Shown here piece after piece: positions 44,781 through 54,046 of a stretch of 64,000 nucleotides of DNA (position 1 is the stretch's first letter; every line of letters begins with the position of its first letter). Position numbers and translations under genes: made by a program. The notes below the pieces were generated by a model that ran no database searches, was not told where the DNA came from, and saw only the letters and a list, made by a program, of their open reading frames with translations. The stretch comes from Roseiarcus sp963822215 (GTDB lineage: Bacteria > Pseudomonadota > Alphaproteobacteria > Rhizobiales > Beijerinckiaceae), in contig CAWGGX010000006.1 of assembly GCA_963822215.1 (NCBI GenBank), positions 682,001 to 746,000 of the forward strand. The letters run 5' to 3'.

Positions 44781-44942
44781 TCAGCCGTCGATGCCGATCG
44801 GCGGCTTCGACCGCCCGACAAACAGGCCGCCGCCGGCGACGCCCGCCAGAACGAGAGCCCAATTGGCCGGATCAAAGACAGGGCCGTTGAACAACGCCGC
44901 GACGCCCGCGCTGAGGACGACGAAAATAGCAATTCGCTTCAT
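44781..44942 (-). CDS. Small membrane protein, 53 aa
   Basis: The ATG at 44942 has GGGGAA seven bases before it, and the frame ends at 44781. Residues 1-18 (MKRIAIFVVLSAGVAALF) are a hydrophobic N-terminal helix, residues 27-44 (ANWALVLAGVAGGGLFVG) a second. Short proteins of this plan (two helices with RSKPPIGID tail) are common in Hyphomicrobiales; no function is known. It is too short to be listed by most ORF cut-offs but the start context is good. Confidence 0.6.
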   Translation of the reverse strand: MKRIAIFVVLSAGVAALFNGPVFDPANWALVLAGVAGGGLFVGRSKPPIGIDG

Positions 44943-45199
44943 TGGAAGTTCCCCCTATCCAATGCCGAAAGGTGACGATTCATCGAAGCACCATTCGATA
45001 AATCTTGTGCATACTGTAGCGCAAATATTGCGTCGCAGCAAGCCATTCGTTAAGTAAGGGAACGCCGTGCCGCCGCTGTTCTTTGAAGCGCTTCGACGAA
45101 ACCTGGCGTTTTTGCGCGACAGCCTGACGCGAGCCAGCCCGAAAAAACGCATATAGATTTGTTCTAAGGAACCACGAACCGATTCGAGGCGAGGCGGGT

Positions 45200-46564
45200 T
45201 TGGTCAGACAGCAGCGCGGATATTCTGGACCCCGTACACGCGCGCCCGAGCCCCCTACGCCAGGACTGACGGCGAGGGTGGCCGCAGCGCGAGCGATCGC
45301 GGAGGCGGTCACAACGGGACGCCCGCTCGAAGAGCGCTTGGCCGCCGATCTGTCATTGCGCGATCCGCGGGTCGACCCGCGCGACCGGATGCTTGCGCGC
45401 TCGATCGCGACCGTTGCGCTCCGTCGGCTCGGAACGATCCGCAAGGCGCTCGCCCACAGGCTCGAAAAGGGCATGCCACGGCGAAGCGGATCTCTGGAAT
45501 GGACACTCGTCGTCGGGGCCGCGCAGCTGCTTTTCCTTGATACGCCCGATCACGCCGCTGTCGATCTCGCCGTCACAGCCGCAAGGGCCGAGGTCGCAAG
45601 CGCGCCTTTCGCGGGCCTCGTCAACGCTGTTCTGCGTACGGTCGCGCGCGATCGCGCGCTGATCCTCGCTGCTTCGCACCCTCTCGAAGACGACACGCCC
45701 GCGTGGCTGGCGGCGCGCTGGCGCGCGACTTATGGCGCTGAGGTCGCGCTTGCGATCGCTGGGGCGAACCGCTGCGAGCCGACACTCGACCTTAGCGTGA
45801 AGAGCGACGCCCCGGGCTGGGCCGAGCGGCTCGGCGGGATCGTGCTGCCGACCGGTTCCGTGCGGCTCGATTCCCACCGCCCAATCGCAGAGCTAGACGG
45901 CTATGCCGCGGGCGAGTGGTGGGTGCAGGACGCCGCTGCAGCGCTGCCCGCGCGGCTGATCCCCGCGCGCGCGGGACAGCGCATTGTGGATCTCTGCGCG
46001 GCACCCGGCGGCAAGAGCGCCGAATTGGCTGCGGCTGGCGCCGCCGTTACGACGGTCGACCGATCGGCGGAGCGGTTGAAAGTTCTCGCGGCCAATTTCG
46101 AGCGGCTCAAGCTGCATGCGGATATCGTCGTCGCCGACGCCCTCGCCTTCGATGCTGCGCCATTCGATGCGAGTTTGGTCGATGCGCCTTGCTCGGCGAC
46201 CGGGACCATTCGTCGTCACCCCGACGTCGCCTGGCTCAAGCGCCCGACTGATCTTCCGGGACTCGTCAGGCTGCAAAGTCAGTTGCTCGACAAGGCCGTC
46301 GCGCTCACCCGTCCCGGCGGCCCCATCGTATATTGCGCCTGCTCGCTCGAGCCGGAGGAAGGCGAGGCCCAGATCGCCGCGCTTCTGCGGCGAAACCCTG
46401 ACGTCCGCCGCGAGCCAATCGTTTCTGAGGAGATTGGCGGCTTGTCGGAATGCGTGACGCCCGCCGGCGAATTACGCACCTTGCCGTGCCATCTGTGGGG
46501 CGACGATCCCCGGCGTTCCGGACTCGACGGCTTTTTCGCCGCGCGTGTCGTTAAGGCCGGCTGA
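45200..46564 (+). CDS. rsmB: 16S rRNA (cytosine-967-C5)-methyltransferase RsmB
   Basis: A 454-residue SAM-dependent enzyme. The N-terminal 150 residues form the NusB-like RNA-binding domain. The catalytic part has VDLCAAPGGKSAELAAAGAA (SAM loop), VDAPCSATGTIRRHPD with the release cysteine, and GGPIVYCACSLEPEEGEAQI with the catalytic cysteine. The first 20 residues are Arg/Pro-rich and could be over-predicted. hyi follows 30 bases downstream on the same strand. Confidence 0.92.
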   Translation: MVRQQRGYSGPRTRAPEPPTPGLTARVAAARAIAEAVTTGRPLEERLAADLSLRDPRVDPRDRMLARSIATVALRRLGTIRKALAHRLEKGMPRRSGSLEWTLVVGAAQLLFLDTPDHAAVDLAVTAARAEVASAPFAGLVNAVLRTVARDRALILAASHPLEDDTPAWLAARWRATYGAEVALAIAGANRCEPTLDLSVKSDAPGWAERLGGIVLPTGSVRLDSHRPIAELDGYAAGEWWVQDAAAALPARLIPARAGQRIVDLCAAPGGKSAELAAAGAAVTTVDRSAERLKVLAANFERLKLHADIVVADALAFDAAPFDASLVDAPCSATGTIRRHPDVAWLKRPTDLPGLVRLQSQLLDKAVALTRPGGPIVYCACSLEPEEGEAQIAALLRRNPDVRREPIVSEEIGGLSECVTPAGELRTLPCHLWGDDPRRSGLDGFFAARVVKAG

Positions 46565-46593
46565 AGCGCGCCGCCAGTGAAAGGGCGTATGTC

Positions 46594-47373
46594 TTGTCGA
46601 AATTCTCGGCCAACCTCGGTTTCCTCTTTGGCGACCTGCCGTTCCTGGACCGCTTCGCCGCCGCCGCCGCGGCGGGCTTCCGGGCCGTCGAGTACATGGC
46701 GCCTTACGATCGCGACCCGCATGAGATCGCGAGCCTGCTTGCCGATCTGGGCCTGACGCAAGCGCTCTTCAACCTTCCGGCCGGCGACTGGGAGGCGGGC
46801 GAGCGCGGCATCGCGATCCTGCCCGATCGCGTCGGCGATTTCCGCGACAGCGTCGCCCGTGCGCTCGACTATGCCGAAGCGCTCGGCTGCAAGCGGCTGA
46901 ACTGCCTCGCCGGCATCGCGCCGCCGAACGCGGATCGGCGGACGCTCGAGGCGACCTTCATCGACAACCTCGCTTTCGCCGCCGAGGCCGCGGCCAAGCG
47001 CGGCGTGAAGCTGCTCATCGAGCCGATCAACACCCGTGACATGCCGGGCTTCTTCCTTAGTCGCAGCGACGAAGCGCTGCGGCTCATCGAGCGCGTCGGG
47101 TCGACAAATCTCTGGTTGCAGGCGGATGTCTATCACATGCAGATCATGGAGGGAGACCTCGCTCGACGGCTCGAAGCGGCGATGCCGCGCATCGCCCACA
47201 TCCAGATTGCTGACAACCCCGGCCGCCACGAGCCGGGCACGGGCGAGATCAATTATGGCTTTCTCCTTCCGTTGATTGATCGGCTGGGTTACGACGGCTG
47301 TATCGGCTGCGAGTATCGGCCGGCCACGACGCTCGTGGCCGCTCTCGCCTGGATGAGGCTTTACGACCTCTGA
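46594..47373 (+). CDS. hyi: Hydroxypyruvate isomerase
   Basis: A 259-residue TIM-barrel enzyme that interconverts hydroxypyruvate and tartronate semialdehyde, a step linking glyoxylate or serine metabolism. Signatures: MSKFSANLGFLFGDLPFLDR, LLIEPINTRDMPGFFLSRSD, LWLQADVYHMQIMEGDL and HIQIADNPGRHEPGTGEINY. The catalytic glutamates are in LIEPIN and CIGCEYRP. The start appears to be TTG at 46594 with a distant GAAAGGG. It follows rsmB; the rest of the glyoxylate pathway is not in the window. Confidence 0.92.
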   Translation: MSKFSANLGFLFGDLPFLDRFAAAAAAGFRAVEYMAPYDRDPHEIASLLADLGLTQALFNLPAGDWEAGERGIAILPDRVGDFRDSVARALDYAEALGCKRLNCLAGIAPPNADRRTLEATFIDNLAFAAEAAAKRGVKLLIEPINTRDMPGFFLSRSDEALRLIERVGSTNLWLQADVYHMQIMEGDLARRLEAAMPRIAHIQIADNPGRHEPGTGEINYGFLLPLIDRLGYDGCIGCEYRPATTLVAALAWMRLYDL

Positions 47374-47641
47374 CCTTCGGACGTCGCGGTCCGCCGCCGC
47401 CGTTCATGCGCGCCCGCGTTCTCCAGGTGCGAGACGTGTTCAGAGTGTGACGGTCATCACAGCGCCCAGAGCTGACCCGTGTCTATGGTGCGTTCCTGCA
47501 GGCGGGCGCGAGGGCTTTCCAAATCAAGGATGCGTCATAGGGCGAGGTAGTCTTGGTTGTTCAACCGGCTACAGACGCACCGCGAAGAGCGGCGACCCTT
47601 TTCGGGTTGTCCTTGGTTTGGAAAACACTCTATGCACCCTG

Positions 47642-48619
47642 CTATTGCAGTCTGGGTCGCTTGAGAAAGGCTGTGCGATTCGCCGAGCGGACTTTGACTC
47701 CGAGCGAGCGTCCCTCGCGGATAATCTCGATCGGCACCTCGACGCCCGCTTCGCCCATTCGCCAGACCTTGCGATAGAAGTCGCCGAGATCGGAGGATTC
47801 CGCGCCGCCGACGCCCGCGAGGATGTCGCCCCGCCGAATCCCCGCCTCAGCCGCTGGGCCGCGCTCCGACACCGCCGCCACGACAATCTCGCCGTCGTGC
47901 TCCGCAGAATAAATGCCGAGCCACGGTCTCGCCGGTTTGTTCGCCCGACCGTAGGTCAGGAGGTCGTCGAGGATCGGCGGCAGGAGCCCAATCGGCACGA
48001 TCATGTTCACGTCGCGCGTTCCGCCGTGTTCAGGCGCCTGCTCAACATGGAGGGAGCCAATGCCGAGGAGCCGGCCGTCCGACCCGATCGCGCTGGCGCC
48101 GCCCCAGAATGGATGCGCCGGGGCGGTGAAAATCGCCTCGTCGAGATAGTATTCCCAGTAGCCCGCGAATTCCTGTTTCCCGACGATTTCGGCATTGACC
48201 GCTCTGGTCCCGCCGCCGGCCGCGACAAGCACCGGGTCGCCGATGCGCGCCAGATCGGAGCGTCCCAATTCCAGCGCCGACCAGTTGAGCCGTTCCAGCG
48301 CCTGCACAAGCCCGAAACCCAATTCCTGATCGACCGCCAACGCATGGCCAGGCGTGACGCGCCCGTCGGCGCGGGCGATCCAAACGTCTTCCGCCTCGGT
48401 GATGAGATAGCCGATCGTCAACACGAGCCCGGTCTCGCGGATCACGACGCCGCTTCCGGTTCGCTGCTCCCCCAGCGTCTGCGCGGTGAAGGCGTCTTCC
48501 GGAATGGAGGATTGGATGGTCACGATCGACCGAAGAGCCCGAGCCTGATCGAAACCGGGCCCGAATGTCGAGGCCGGCGCGCCGCTGTCAGGATGGCGCC
48601 GCCGCGGCTTGTCGCTCAT
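47642..48619 (-). CDS. S1C/HtrA-like protein with a PDZ domain, catalytic residues apparently lost
   Basis: A 325-residue protein with a trypsin-like N-terminal domain and a PDZ domain (ARPWLGIYSAEHDGEIVVAA to GVEVPIEIIREGRSLGVKVR). In place of TNNHV there is GLVLTIGYLITEAEDV, with Tyr where the catalytic His stands, and in place of GNSGGP there is AHPFWGGASAIGSDG, with no Ser at the nucleophile position. The usual aspartate region is QELGFGLVQA. It has no signal peptide, so it is likely cytoplasmic. Related Hyphomicrobiales proteins that I recall keep a Ser in WSGA; here it is Gly. Probably a peptide-binding pseudoprotease. Confidence 0.85.
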   Translation of the reverse strand: MSDKPRRRHPDSGAPASTFGPGFDQARALRSIVTIQSSIPEDAFTAQTLGEQRTGSGVVIRETGLVLTIGYLITEAEDVWIARADGRVTPGHALAVDQELGFGLVQALERLNWSALELGRSDLARIGDPVLVAAGGGTRAVNAEIVGKQEFAGYWEYYLDEAIFTAPAHPFWGGASAIGSDGRLLGIGSLHVEQAPEHGGTRDVNMIVPIGLLPPILDDLLTYGRANKPARPWLGIYSAEHDGEIVVAAVSERGPAAEAGIRRGDILAGVGGAESSDLGDFYRKVWRMGEAGVEVPIEIIREGRSLGVKVRSANRTAFLKRPRLQ

Positions 48620-48633
48620 CGAGATTTCCTTCT

Positions 48634-48991
48634 ACCCCGAAGACCCCGCGAGATTCGCTGAAATCGGAAATATGTTACTGCGCGAGAGCGCACACGGCAA
48701 ATTGCCAGAGGCTGGAACGAACGTTACCGCACACTTCCAGCCGAGCCTCGCCGTCGCGCTGGCGAGAAGGTCGATATCCTCGCTGGTTACGCCGGTGGTA
48801 TGGCGATCAACGACCTGCGCGATGCGCGCGACCGCCTCGGGATCGTCGGCCAGGACCTTCGGCGGCGAGGTTGCGCCGGCCGAGAACGGATCCTCGGGAT
48901 GCGGAACCGTCTTCTTTCAGCCGCTTGGCATGGATGGACTTTCTGCCGATTTCCGGCGCGGGTCGATGTTGGAGCGACCGCGCCGAGAAAG
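48634..48991 (-). other. Region with a possible minus-strand coding remnant
   Basis: One minus-strand frame reads VPHPEDPFSAGATSPPKVLA, DDPEAVARIAQVVDRHTTGV and TSEDIDLLASATARLGWKCA, ending near 48632. It has coding character but no start codon; an adjacent frame (APEIGRKSIHAKRLKEDG) may be its upstream part. It lies between rfbA and the protease-like gene. I do not recognise a family. Confidence 0.35.
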
Positions 48992-49876
48992 TCAAAGCAC
49001 CGAGTCCAGGCGCTCGCTGAGGACCGAGCGGAGGTACCGGCCATAGTCGCTCTTGCCGAACTGGTCGGCGAGCGCCTCGAGCTCAGCGGCGTCAATGAAA
49101 CCCTGATCGAAGGCGATCTCCTCTGGGCAGCAGATCTTGACCCCTTGCCGCGCCTCGAGCGTGCGCACGAAGTTCGCCGCGTCGACAAGGGAGTCCGGCG
49201 TTCCGGTGTCCAGCCACGCGTAGCCCCGGCCCATGCGCTCGACGTTGAGCGCGCCGGCCTCCATGTAGATGCGGTTGACGTCGGTGATTTCGTATTCGCC
49301 GCGCGCGGAGGGCTTCAGCGCCTTGGCGATCTCGACCACTTCCGAGTCATAGAAGTAGAGGCCGGTCACCGCCCAGTTCGACTTCGGCTTGGCGGGCTTC
49401 TCCTCGATCGACGCCGCCCGCCCGGACCGGTCGAACTCGACCACGCCGTAGCGCTCCGGATCGGGCACGTGATAGGCGAACACCGTCGCGCCTTTATCGC
49501 GCCCTGCGACGCGGCGCAATTGCTGTCCGAGGCCCGCGCCATAGAAAATGTTGTCACCGAGGACCAGCATCGCCGGCTCGCCGGCGACGAACAATTCTCC
49601 GATGACGAAGGCCTGGGCGAGGCCGTTCGGAACCGGCTGCTGCGCATATTCGAAGCGCATGCCCCATTGCGCGCCGTCGCCGAGGAGGCGGCGAAACATC
49701 GGCAGATCGTGGGGCGTCGAGATGATCAGGACTTCGCGAATGCGCGCCAGCATGACGACGGACAGCGGATAATAGATCATCGGCTTGTCGTAGACCGGGA
49801 CGAGTTGCTTAGAGACGGCCAAAGTGATGGGGTGCAGGCGCGTACCCGCCCCGCCCGCCAAAATGATGCCTTTCAC
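48992..49876 (-). CDS. rfbA: Glucose-1-phosphate thymidylyltransferase
   Basis: First enzyme of dTDP-L-rhamnose synthesis, joining dTTP and glucose-1-phosphate. The 294 residues show the nucleotide-binding loop KGIILAGGAGTRLHPITLAV, SKQLVPVYDKPMIYYPLSVV, VLGDNIFYG, EEKPAKPKSNWAVTGLYFYD and YAWLDTGTPDSLVDAANFV. Starts with GTG at 49876 overlapping the rfbB stop (GTGA), so it is translationally coupled and last in the rfbCDBA operon. Rhamnose is destined for O-antigen or exopolysaccharide. Confidence 0.96.
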   Translation of the reverse strand: MKGIILAGGAGTRLHPITLAVSKQLVPVYDKPMIYYPLSVVMLARIREVLIISTPHDLPMFRRLLGDGAQWGMRFEYAQQPVPNGLAQAFVIGELFVAGEPAMLVLGDNIFYGAGLGQQLRRVAGRDKGATVFAYHVPDPERYGVVEFDRSGRAASIEEKPAKPKSNWAVTGLYFYDSEVVEIAKALKPSARGEYEITDVNRIYMEAGALNVERMGRGYAWLDTGTPDSLVDAANFVRTLEARQGVKICCPEEIAFDQGFIDAAELEALADQFGKSDYGRYLRSVLSERLDSVL

Positions 49877-50958
49877 GCCCCGCCTCCGATCCTCGTGGCC
49901 GCGGCGGCTTCTTTCAGCATGCCGAGGCGCTCGCCGGCATAGACCTTTTCGCGCAGCGGCCGCCACCACCATTCGTTGTCGAGATACCAACGGACCGTCT
50001 TTGTGATGCCGGTCTCGAAAGTCTCCTGGGCCCTCCAGCCGAACTCCTGCTCCAGCTTGCTCGCATCGATGGCGTAACGCAGGTCGTGCCCGGGGCGGTC
50101 GGTCACGAATTCGATAAGCTGCGCGTGCGGCCGATCGGCCGGGCGCAGGCGATCGAGAATGGCGCAGATCGTGCGCACGACGTCGATGTTGCGTCGCTCG
50201 TTGCGCCCTCCGACGTTGTACTTCTCGCCGACCCGACCACGGCTGACGATGATGTCGAGCGCGCGGGCGTGGTCCTCGACATAGAGCCAGTCGCGCACGT
50301 TGGTCCCCGCCCCATAGACCGACAGCGTCTTGCCGTGAATGGCGTTGAGGATGACAAGCGGGACCAGCTTCTCGGGGAAATGGTAGGGGCCGTAGTTGTT
50401 TGAGCAGTTCGAAATCACGGCCGGGAACTTGTATGTGTGCGCCCAGGCCGAGACCAGATGATCGGAGGCCGCCTTCGAGGCCGAATAGGGCGAGCTCGGA
50501 TCGTAGGGCGTCGTTTCGACGAACAGCCCCTCGTCGCCGAGCGAGCCGTAGACCTCGTCGGTCGACACGTGCAAGAAGCGGAACCCGTCGCGCTTCTCGC
50601 CGGCAAGGCCGAGCCAATAGGCCCGCGCCGCCTCGAGCATCGAGAACGTGCCGAGGATGTTGGTCTGGATAAAGGCGTCGCTGCCGGTGATCGAACGGTC
50701 GACGTGGCTCTCGGCGGCGAGATGGATGACGTGATCCGGCTGGAAGGCCTGGAGCGCCTCCGCGATCCCGGGCCGGTCGCAGATGTCGATCCTGGCGAAG
50801 CGATAGTTCGGCGCGTTGTCGATAGTGGCCAGCGAGGCCAGGTTGCCCGCGTATGTAAGGGTGTCGACATTCAGCACGTTGGCGCCCGCGCCGACCAAAT
50901 GGCGGCAAACGGCCGAACCGATGAAGCCGGCGCCGCCTGTTACAAGCACGTTCCGCAT
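49873..50958 (-). CDS. rfbB: dTDP-glucose 4,6-dehydratase
   Basis: A 361-residue short-chain dehydrogenase of the extended type making dTDP-4-keto-6-deoxyglucose. RNVLVTGGAGFIGSAVCRHL is the NAD loop, HLAAESHVDRSI the DRS active-site region, STDEVYGSL carries the catalytic Thr-Asp-Glu, and YSASKAASDHLV is the YxxxK. The later NYGPYHFPEKLVPLVILNAI and KPLSVYG-type GKTLSVYGAGTNVRDWLYVE bind dTDP-sugar. Starts at the ATG at 50958, 14 bases after rfbD ends. Confidence 0.97.
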   Translation of the reverse strand: MRNVLVTGGAGFIGSAVCRHLVGAGANVLNVDTLTYAGNLASLATIDNAPNYRFARIDICDRPGIAEALQAFQPDHVIHLAAESHVDRSITGSDAFIQTNILGTFSMLEAARAYWLGLAGEKRDGFRFLHVSTDEVYGSLGDEGLFVETTPYDPSSPYSASKAASDHLVSAWAHTYKFPAVISNCSNNYGPYHFPEKLVPLVILNAIHGKTLSVYGAGTNVRDWLYVEDHARALDIIVSRGRVGEKYNVGGRNERRNIDVVRTICAILDRLRPADRPHAQLIEFVTDRPGHDLRYAIDASKLEQEFGWRAQETFETGITKTVRWYLDNEWWWRPLREKVYAGERLGMLKEAAAATRIGGGA

Positions 50959-50972
50959 GTCGTCCTCTTCAA

Positions 50973-51848
50973 TCAGGTCAGCAGCCGGGCGCAGCAGGTG
51001 GCCAGCGAGCCGCGCCAGTCCGGCAGGGCGAGGCCGTATGCGCCAACCAGCTTCGCGTTGTCGAGGCGCGAATTGGCCGGCCGCCGCGCCGGCGTGGGAT
51101 ATTGTGCGGTCGTGATGCGCTTCACCCGGGTCAGGCGCCGGCCGCGCGTGTGCGCCTCGGCGAACACGGCCTCGGCCAGATCCGCCCATGTGGCTTCGCC
51201 GCCGCCGGTCATGTGAAACACGCCGCGCAGATCGGGGGAGTCGTCCTCGCGGACCCGCCGCGCGATCGTGAGCAGTGCGTCGGCGATATCGAGCGCCGAC
51301 GTCGGGTTGCCGCGCTGGTCGGCGACCACGCCGACCTCGTCGCGTGTCTCGTTGAGGCGCAGCATCGTGCGGACGAAATTCGTCCCGAACGGGCTGTAAA
51401 TCCAGGCTGTGCGGAGGATGACGCTGTTCGGACAGCGCTCTGCGGCGAGCGTTTCTCCAACGAGCTTCGAGCGGCCATAAACGCCGGCCGGATTCGGCGG
51501 ATCATCCTCGCGATAAGGCCGGTCGAGCGTCCCATCGAACACATAGTCGGTCGAGAGATGCAGCAGAGGCGCGCCGATCTTGGCCGCTGCTTCCGCTACA
51601 TGGCCAGCCCCTTTTCCATTAACGTGAACGGCCAGCCATTCTTCGGACTCGGCCTTGTCGACCGCGGTATAGGCGGCCGCGTTGATGACGACGTCGGGCC
51701 TAGCCCTGGCGACCCCGTTGAGGACCGCCACCCGGTCTTCAAGCATGACCTCTGGCCGGGCGAGCGCCACGATCGTGACGTCGTCTCCCGCGCGCTGGAG
51801 GAGGGACGTCGCGACTTGGCCCCGAAAGCCCATGACGGCGATGCGCAT
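50973..51848 (-). CDS. rfbD: dTDP-4-dehydrorhamnose reductase
   Basis: A 291-residue NAD(P)H enzyme that performs the last step to dTDP-L-rhamnose. MRIAVMGFRGQVATSLLQRA is the nucleotide loop, VVINAAAYTAVDKAESE and LLHLSTDYVFDGTLDRPYRE the active-site part, and GVYGRSKLVGETLAAE the YxxxK. The ATG overlaps the rfbC stop (ATGA at 51847-51850, start 51848); a GTG one codon upstream is also possible. Confidence 0.96.
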   Translation of the reverse strand: MRIAVMGFRGQVATSLLQRAGDDVTIVALARPEVMLEDRVAVLNGVARARPDVVINAAAYTAVDKAESEEWLAVHVNGKGAGHVAEAAAKIGAPLLHLSTDYVFDGTLDRPYREDDPPNPAGVYGRSKLVGETLAAERCPNSVILRTAWIYSPFGTNFVRTMLRLNETRDEVGVVADQRGNPTSALDIADALLTIARRVREDDSPDLRGVFHMTGGGEATWADLAEAVFAEAHTRGRRLTRVKRITTAQYPTPARRPANSRLDNAKLVGAYGLALPDWRGSLATCCARLLT

Positions 51849-52402
51849 CACGGAAACAACACCTCAGCGTCCTTGAGCCGGGGCCAGCGCTTGTCCTTGT
51901 CCGACAGCATCGCGCCGCCGGCCGGCAGCGGCCAGGCGATTCCGATGTCGGGATCGTCCCAGGCGAGGCCCCGGTCGTTGGCCGGCGAATAGACGGCGGT
52001 CGTCTTGTATAGAACCTCGGTGTCCGGCTCGAGCGTGACGAAGCCGTGGGCGAAGCCGATCGGCACGAGCAGCTGGCGCCAGTTCTGCGCCGACAGTTCG
52101 ACGGCGACATGCCTGCCGAAGGTCGGCGAGGAGCGCCGGATGTCGACGGCGACGTCGAGAATGCGGCCCCGGGCGACGCGCAGGAGCTTGTCCTGAGCGA
52201 AAGGCGGAGTCTGAAAGTGCAGTCCGCGCAAGGTTCCGACCGCGGGCGAGAACGAGTGGTTGTCCTGCACAAACTCAAAGCGCAACCCGGCGCTTTCCAA
52301 GCAGGACTTATTGTAAACCTCGGAAAAGAACCCCCGCGCGTCGCCGTGCTTCTTCGGCGTCACGATCTTCACCGCCGGGATCGCCGTCTCTTCGACTTCC
52401 AT
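51848..52402 (-). CDS. rfbC: dTDP-4-dehydrorhamnose 3,5-epimerase
   Basis: A 184-residue cupin. TPKKHGDARGFFSEVYNKSC holds the conserved Arg/Glu, FVQDNHSFSPAVGTLRGLHF the catalytic His and substrate residues, and LVPIGFAHGFVTLEPDTEVL the second conserved part with Tyr in EVLYKTT. First gene of the rfbCDBA operon; its promoter lies in the 160 bases up to the second ISKra4-like copy, which inserted or recombined close to it. Confidence 0.96.
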   Translation of the reverse strand: MEVEETAIPAVKIVTPKKHGDARGFFSEVYNKSCLESAGLRFEFVQDNHSFSPAVGTLRGLHFQTPPFAQDKLLRVARGRILDVAVDIRRSSPTFGRHVAVELSAQNWRQLLVPIGFAHGFVTLEPDTEVLYKTTAVYSPANDRGLAWDDPDIGIAWPLPAGGAMLSDKDKRWPRLKDAEVLFP

Positions 52403-52566
52403 GGTTGCGCCCCCTTTTGCCTTGGCTCAGGCTGGGCCCGCCGCAGCCGAGGCTCCTTGCCAGAATCTACCGGTCGCCGCCAGTTCAAAACAGGCTGTCA
52501 CGAAGCCAACGGACCTGCACTGTTGGCGCCGCGCGGGCGATTTCAAGCACTTAAGCGCACAAACCT

Positions 52567-54034
52567 GGGACTGCCTTGAGATTGGGGGTGTTAGGCCGCA
52601 ACCGCTGCTTGCGGGAGCGGGTCGTTGGCAGGCTGGAATCTCTGTCCGAAGCCGGAGCAGAGCGTGCCGTTGTAGACGGCGCTGCGAACCTGAAGCAGAA
52701 GATCCGCCCCTCGCCGCGACCAGCGCATCTGCTGCGATTTGTTCATCCGGCGGTTCACCAGAAAATTGGCCGTCCCTTCGGTGATCGCGGTGCCGACCCG
52801 CAATCCGGCACGGTACCGCTCGGCGTAGTTGACCAACCAGTCGCTCTGTCCGGTGAGATAAGCATCCAATGCGTGCAAGGCGGTCCACAGCTTTCTCGAA
52901 GGCGCAATGGACCTCGGCTGCCCTTGTTCACCCTGAAAATGATGCATCACTGTGCGGATACGACCGATGCTGATATCAGCATCCTTGGCTTTGCCATTCC
53001 ACAGCCTCCACTGCAGGCGCTCGACCTCCGCGACAATCACCGCCTTCGCCGCCACCCTTGCCGGGTCATCCGCCGACAGACCGCCGGCTGTTTGCTCCAG
53101 GTGCTGCAGCCGCATGGCGATGTGGAACCAGTCGAGCACTGGCGTCTCGGTGACACCGGCATCAGCCAAAATGCGCCGCAAGCCGGAGCACCCGTCGGTG
53201 AACGCGGTCAGCGCCGTGTCCTCGGTTCGCCCGACCGCGTCGAGGCTGCGGCGGATCAGCACTTTGATGTCCGTATCGGCTCTGGCGACGGCGCCGAAAA
53301 CCTGCCGCCCGCCAGTCTCCGTTTCAACATTGCCGATCCGCACCTCCAGATGCCGCTCGCCGTCCTCGCAGCCGCGGATGAAAGTCGAATCCAAGGTCAC
53401 GGTGATCGAGGAAGCCGCCGGATCAGGCCGCACCGCGGCCTGATCCCGAAGCTCCGCACCAATTTTCAGAGTGTGCAAACGCAAAGTTTCCGGGTTGTTT
53501 CCGGCATCGACCGGGAACATTTGCCGCAGCACGTCAGCAGCCACCCGGTAAGTCATCAGGGCAGACAGATGCGCCTGAAGCTGATCCAACTCCGGCGTCG
53601 AGCGGCAATACGATGGCCAACCATGGCCGGCTTCGTTGCCGCCGCACCCGGCACAGCGAAAGCGGGGAAGCCGCACCGTGACCTGGCCGAAAAGTGTCGC
53701 GACCGCATGGTCCCGGTAATCCTTCACTCGGCACACCTCGCCACAGCTTCGGCAGTCCGGCCGCCGAACGGCGTGGCCCTTGGCCTGCGCCGCGACGATC
53801 TCCTGTTGGAGGCCGGCCAGCAACAGATTCCCTTCGGCCAGGGTCAACCCTAAGTTGGCGATATCACCGAGATCATCAGGCCGGTTGATCTTCAAGACGT
53901 CGGCGCACTGTCTCTCACCGTCAGCTCCGGTTTTCACCAACCTCACAATCCAAGCCACGCGCCTACCCCCGATCAGAAGATCAGACGCGAAATTACCGCT
54001 TCGGCGCCCGCACCCCCAATCTCCAGGCAGTCCC
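52567..54034 (-). mobile_element. ISKra4-like insertion sequence, copy 2 (inverted relative to copy 1)
   Basis: The same 1468 bp as copy 1, reversed. On the plus strand it opens GGGACTGCCTTGAGATTGGG and closes with the complement of GGGACTGCCTGGAGATTGGG. The left flank is ACAAACCT and the right flank TAGCTGTC. TAGCTGTC is the complement of GACAGCTA at the right of copy 1, so the target duplication is shared between the two copies rather than flanking either one. Confidence 0.9.
52591..53958 (-). CDS. ISKra4-family transposase
   Basis: The protein equals that of copy 1 over 455 residues except for one visible substitution near the end (NGTLC here, NGTLG in copy 1). The GTG start at 53958 behind GGGGGTAGG matches. 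Four base differences cluster in the last 90 bases of the gene; the rest that I compared is identical. Zinc motifs, DDE region and C-terminal motif are unchanged, so the transposase is probably functional. The frame can be extended upstream to 54138 through the IS end, which I regard as spurious. Confidence 0.9.
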   Translation of the reverse strand: MAWIVRLVKTGADGERQCADVLKINRPDDLGDIANLGLTLAEGNLLLAGLQQEIVAAQAKGHAVRRPDCRSCGEVCRVKDYRDHAVATLFGQVTVRLPRFRCAGCGGNEAGHGWPSYCRSTPELDQLQAHLSALMTYRVAADVLRQMFPVDAGNNPETLRLHTLKIGAELRDQAAVRPDPAASSITVTLDSTFIRGCEDGERHLEVRIGNVETETGGRQVFGAVARADTDIKVLIRRSLDAVGRTEDTALTAFTDGCSGLRRILADAGVTETPVLDWFHIAMRLQHLEQTAGGLSADDPARVAAKAVIVAEVERLQWRLWNGKAKDADISIGRIRTVMHHFQGEQGQPRSIAPSRKLWTALHALDAYLTGQSDWLVNYAERYRAGLRVGTAITEGTANFLVNRRMNKSQQMRWSRRGADLLLQVRSAVYNGTLCSGFGQRFQPANDPLPQAAVAA

Positions 54035-54046
54035 CTAGCTGTCGCG

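Noticed and set aside
36304..54034. Composite transposon made of the two ISKra4-like copies carrying rfb and ffh
   Set aside because: The enclosed genes include single-copy core genes in their usual order, and the shared target sequence is inverted and split rather than duplicated outside the pair, so inversion explains the data better than mobilisation.
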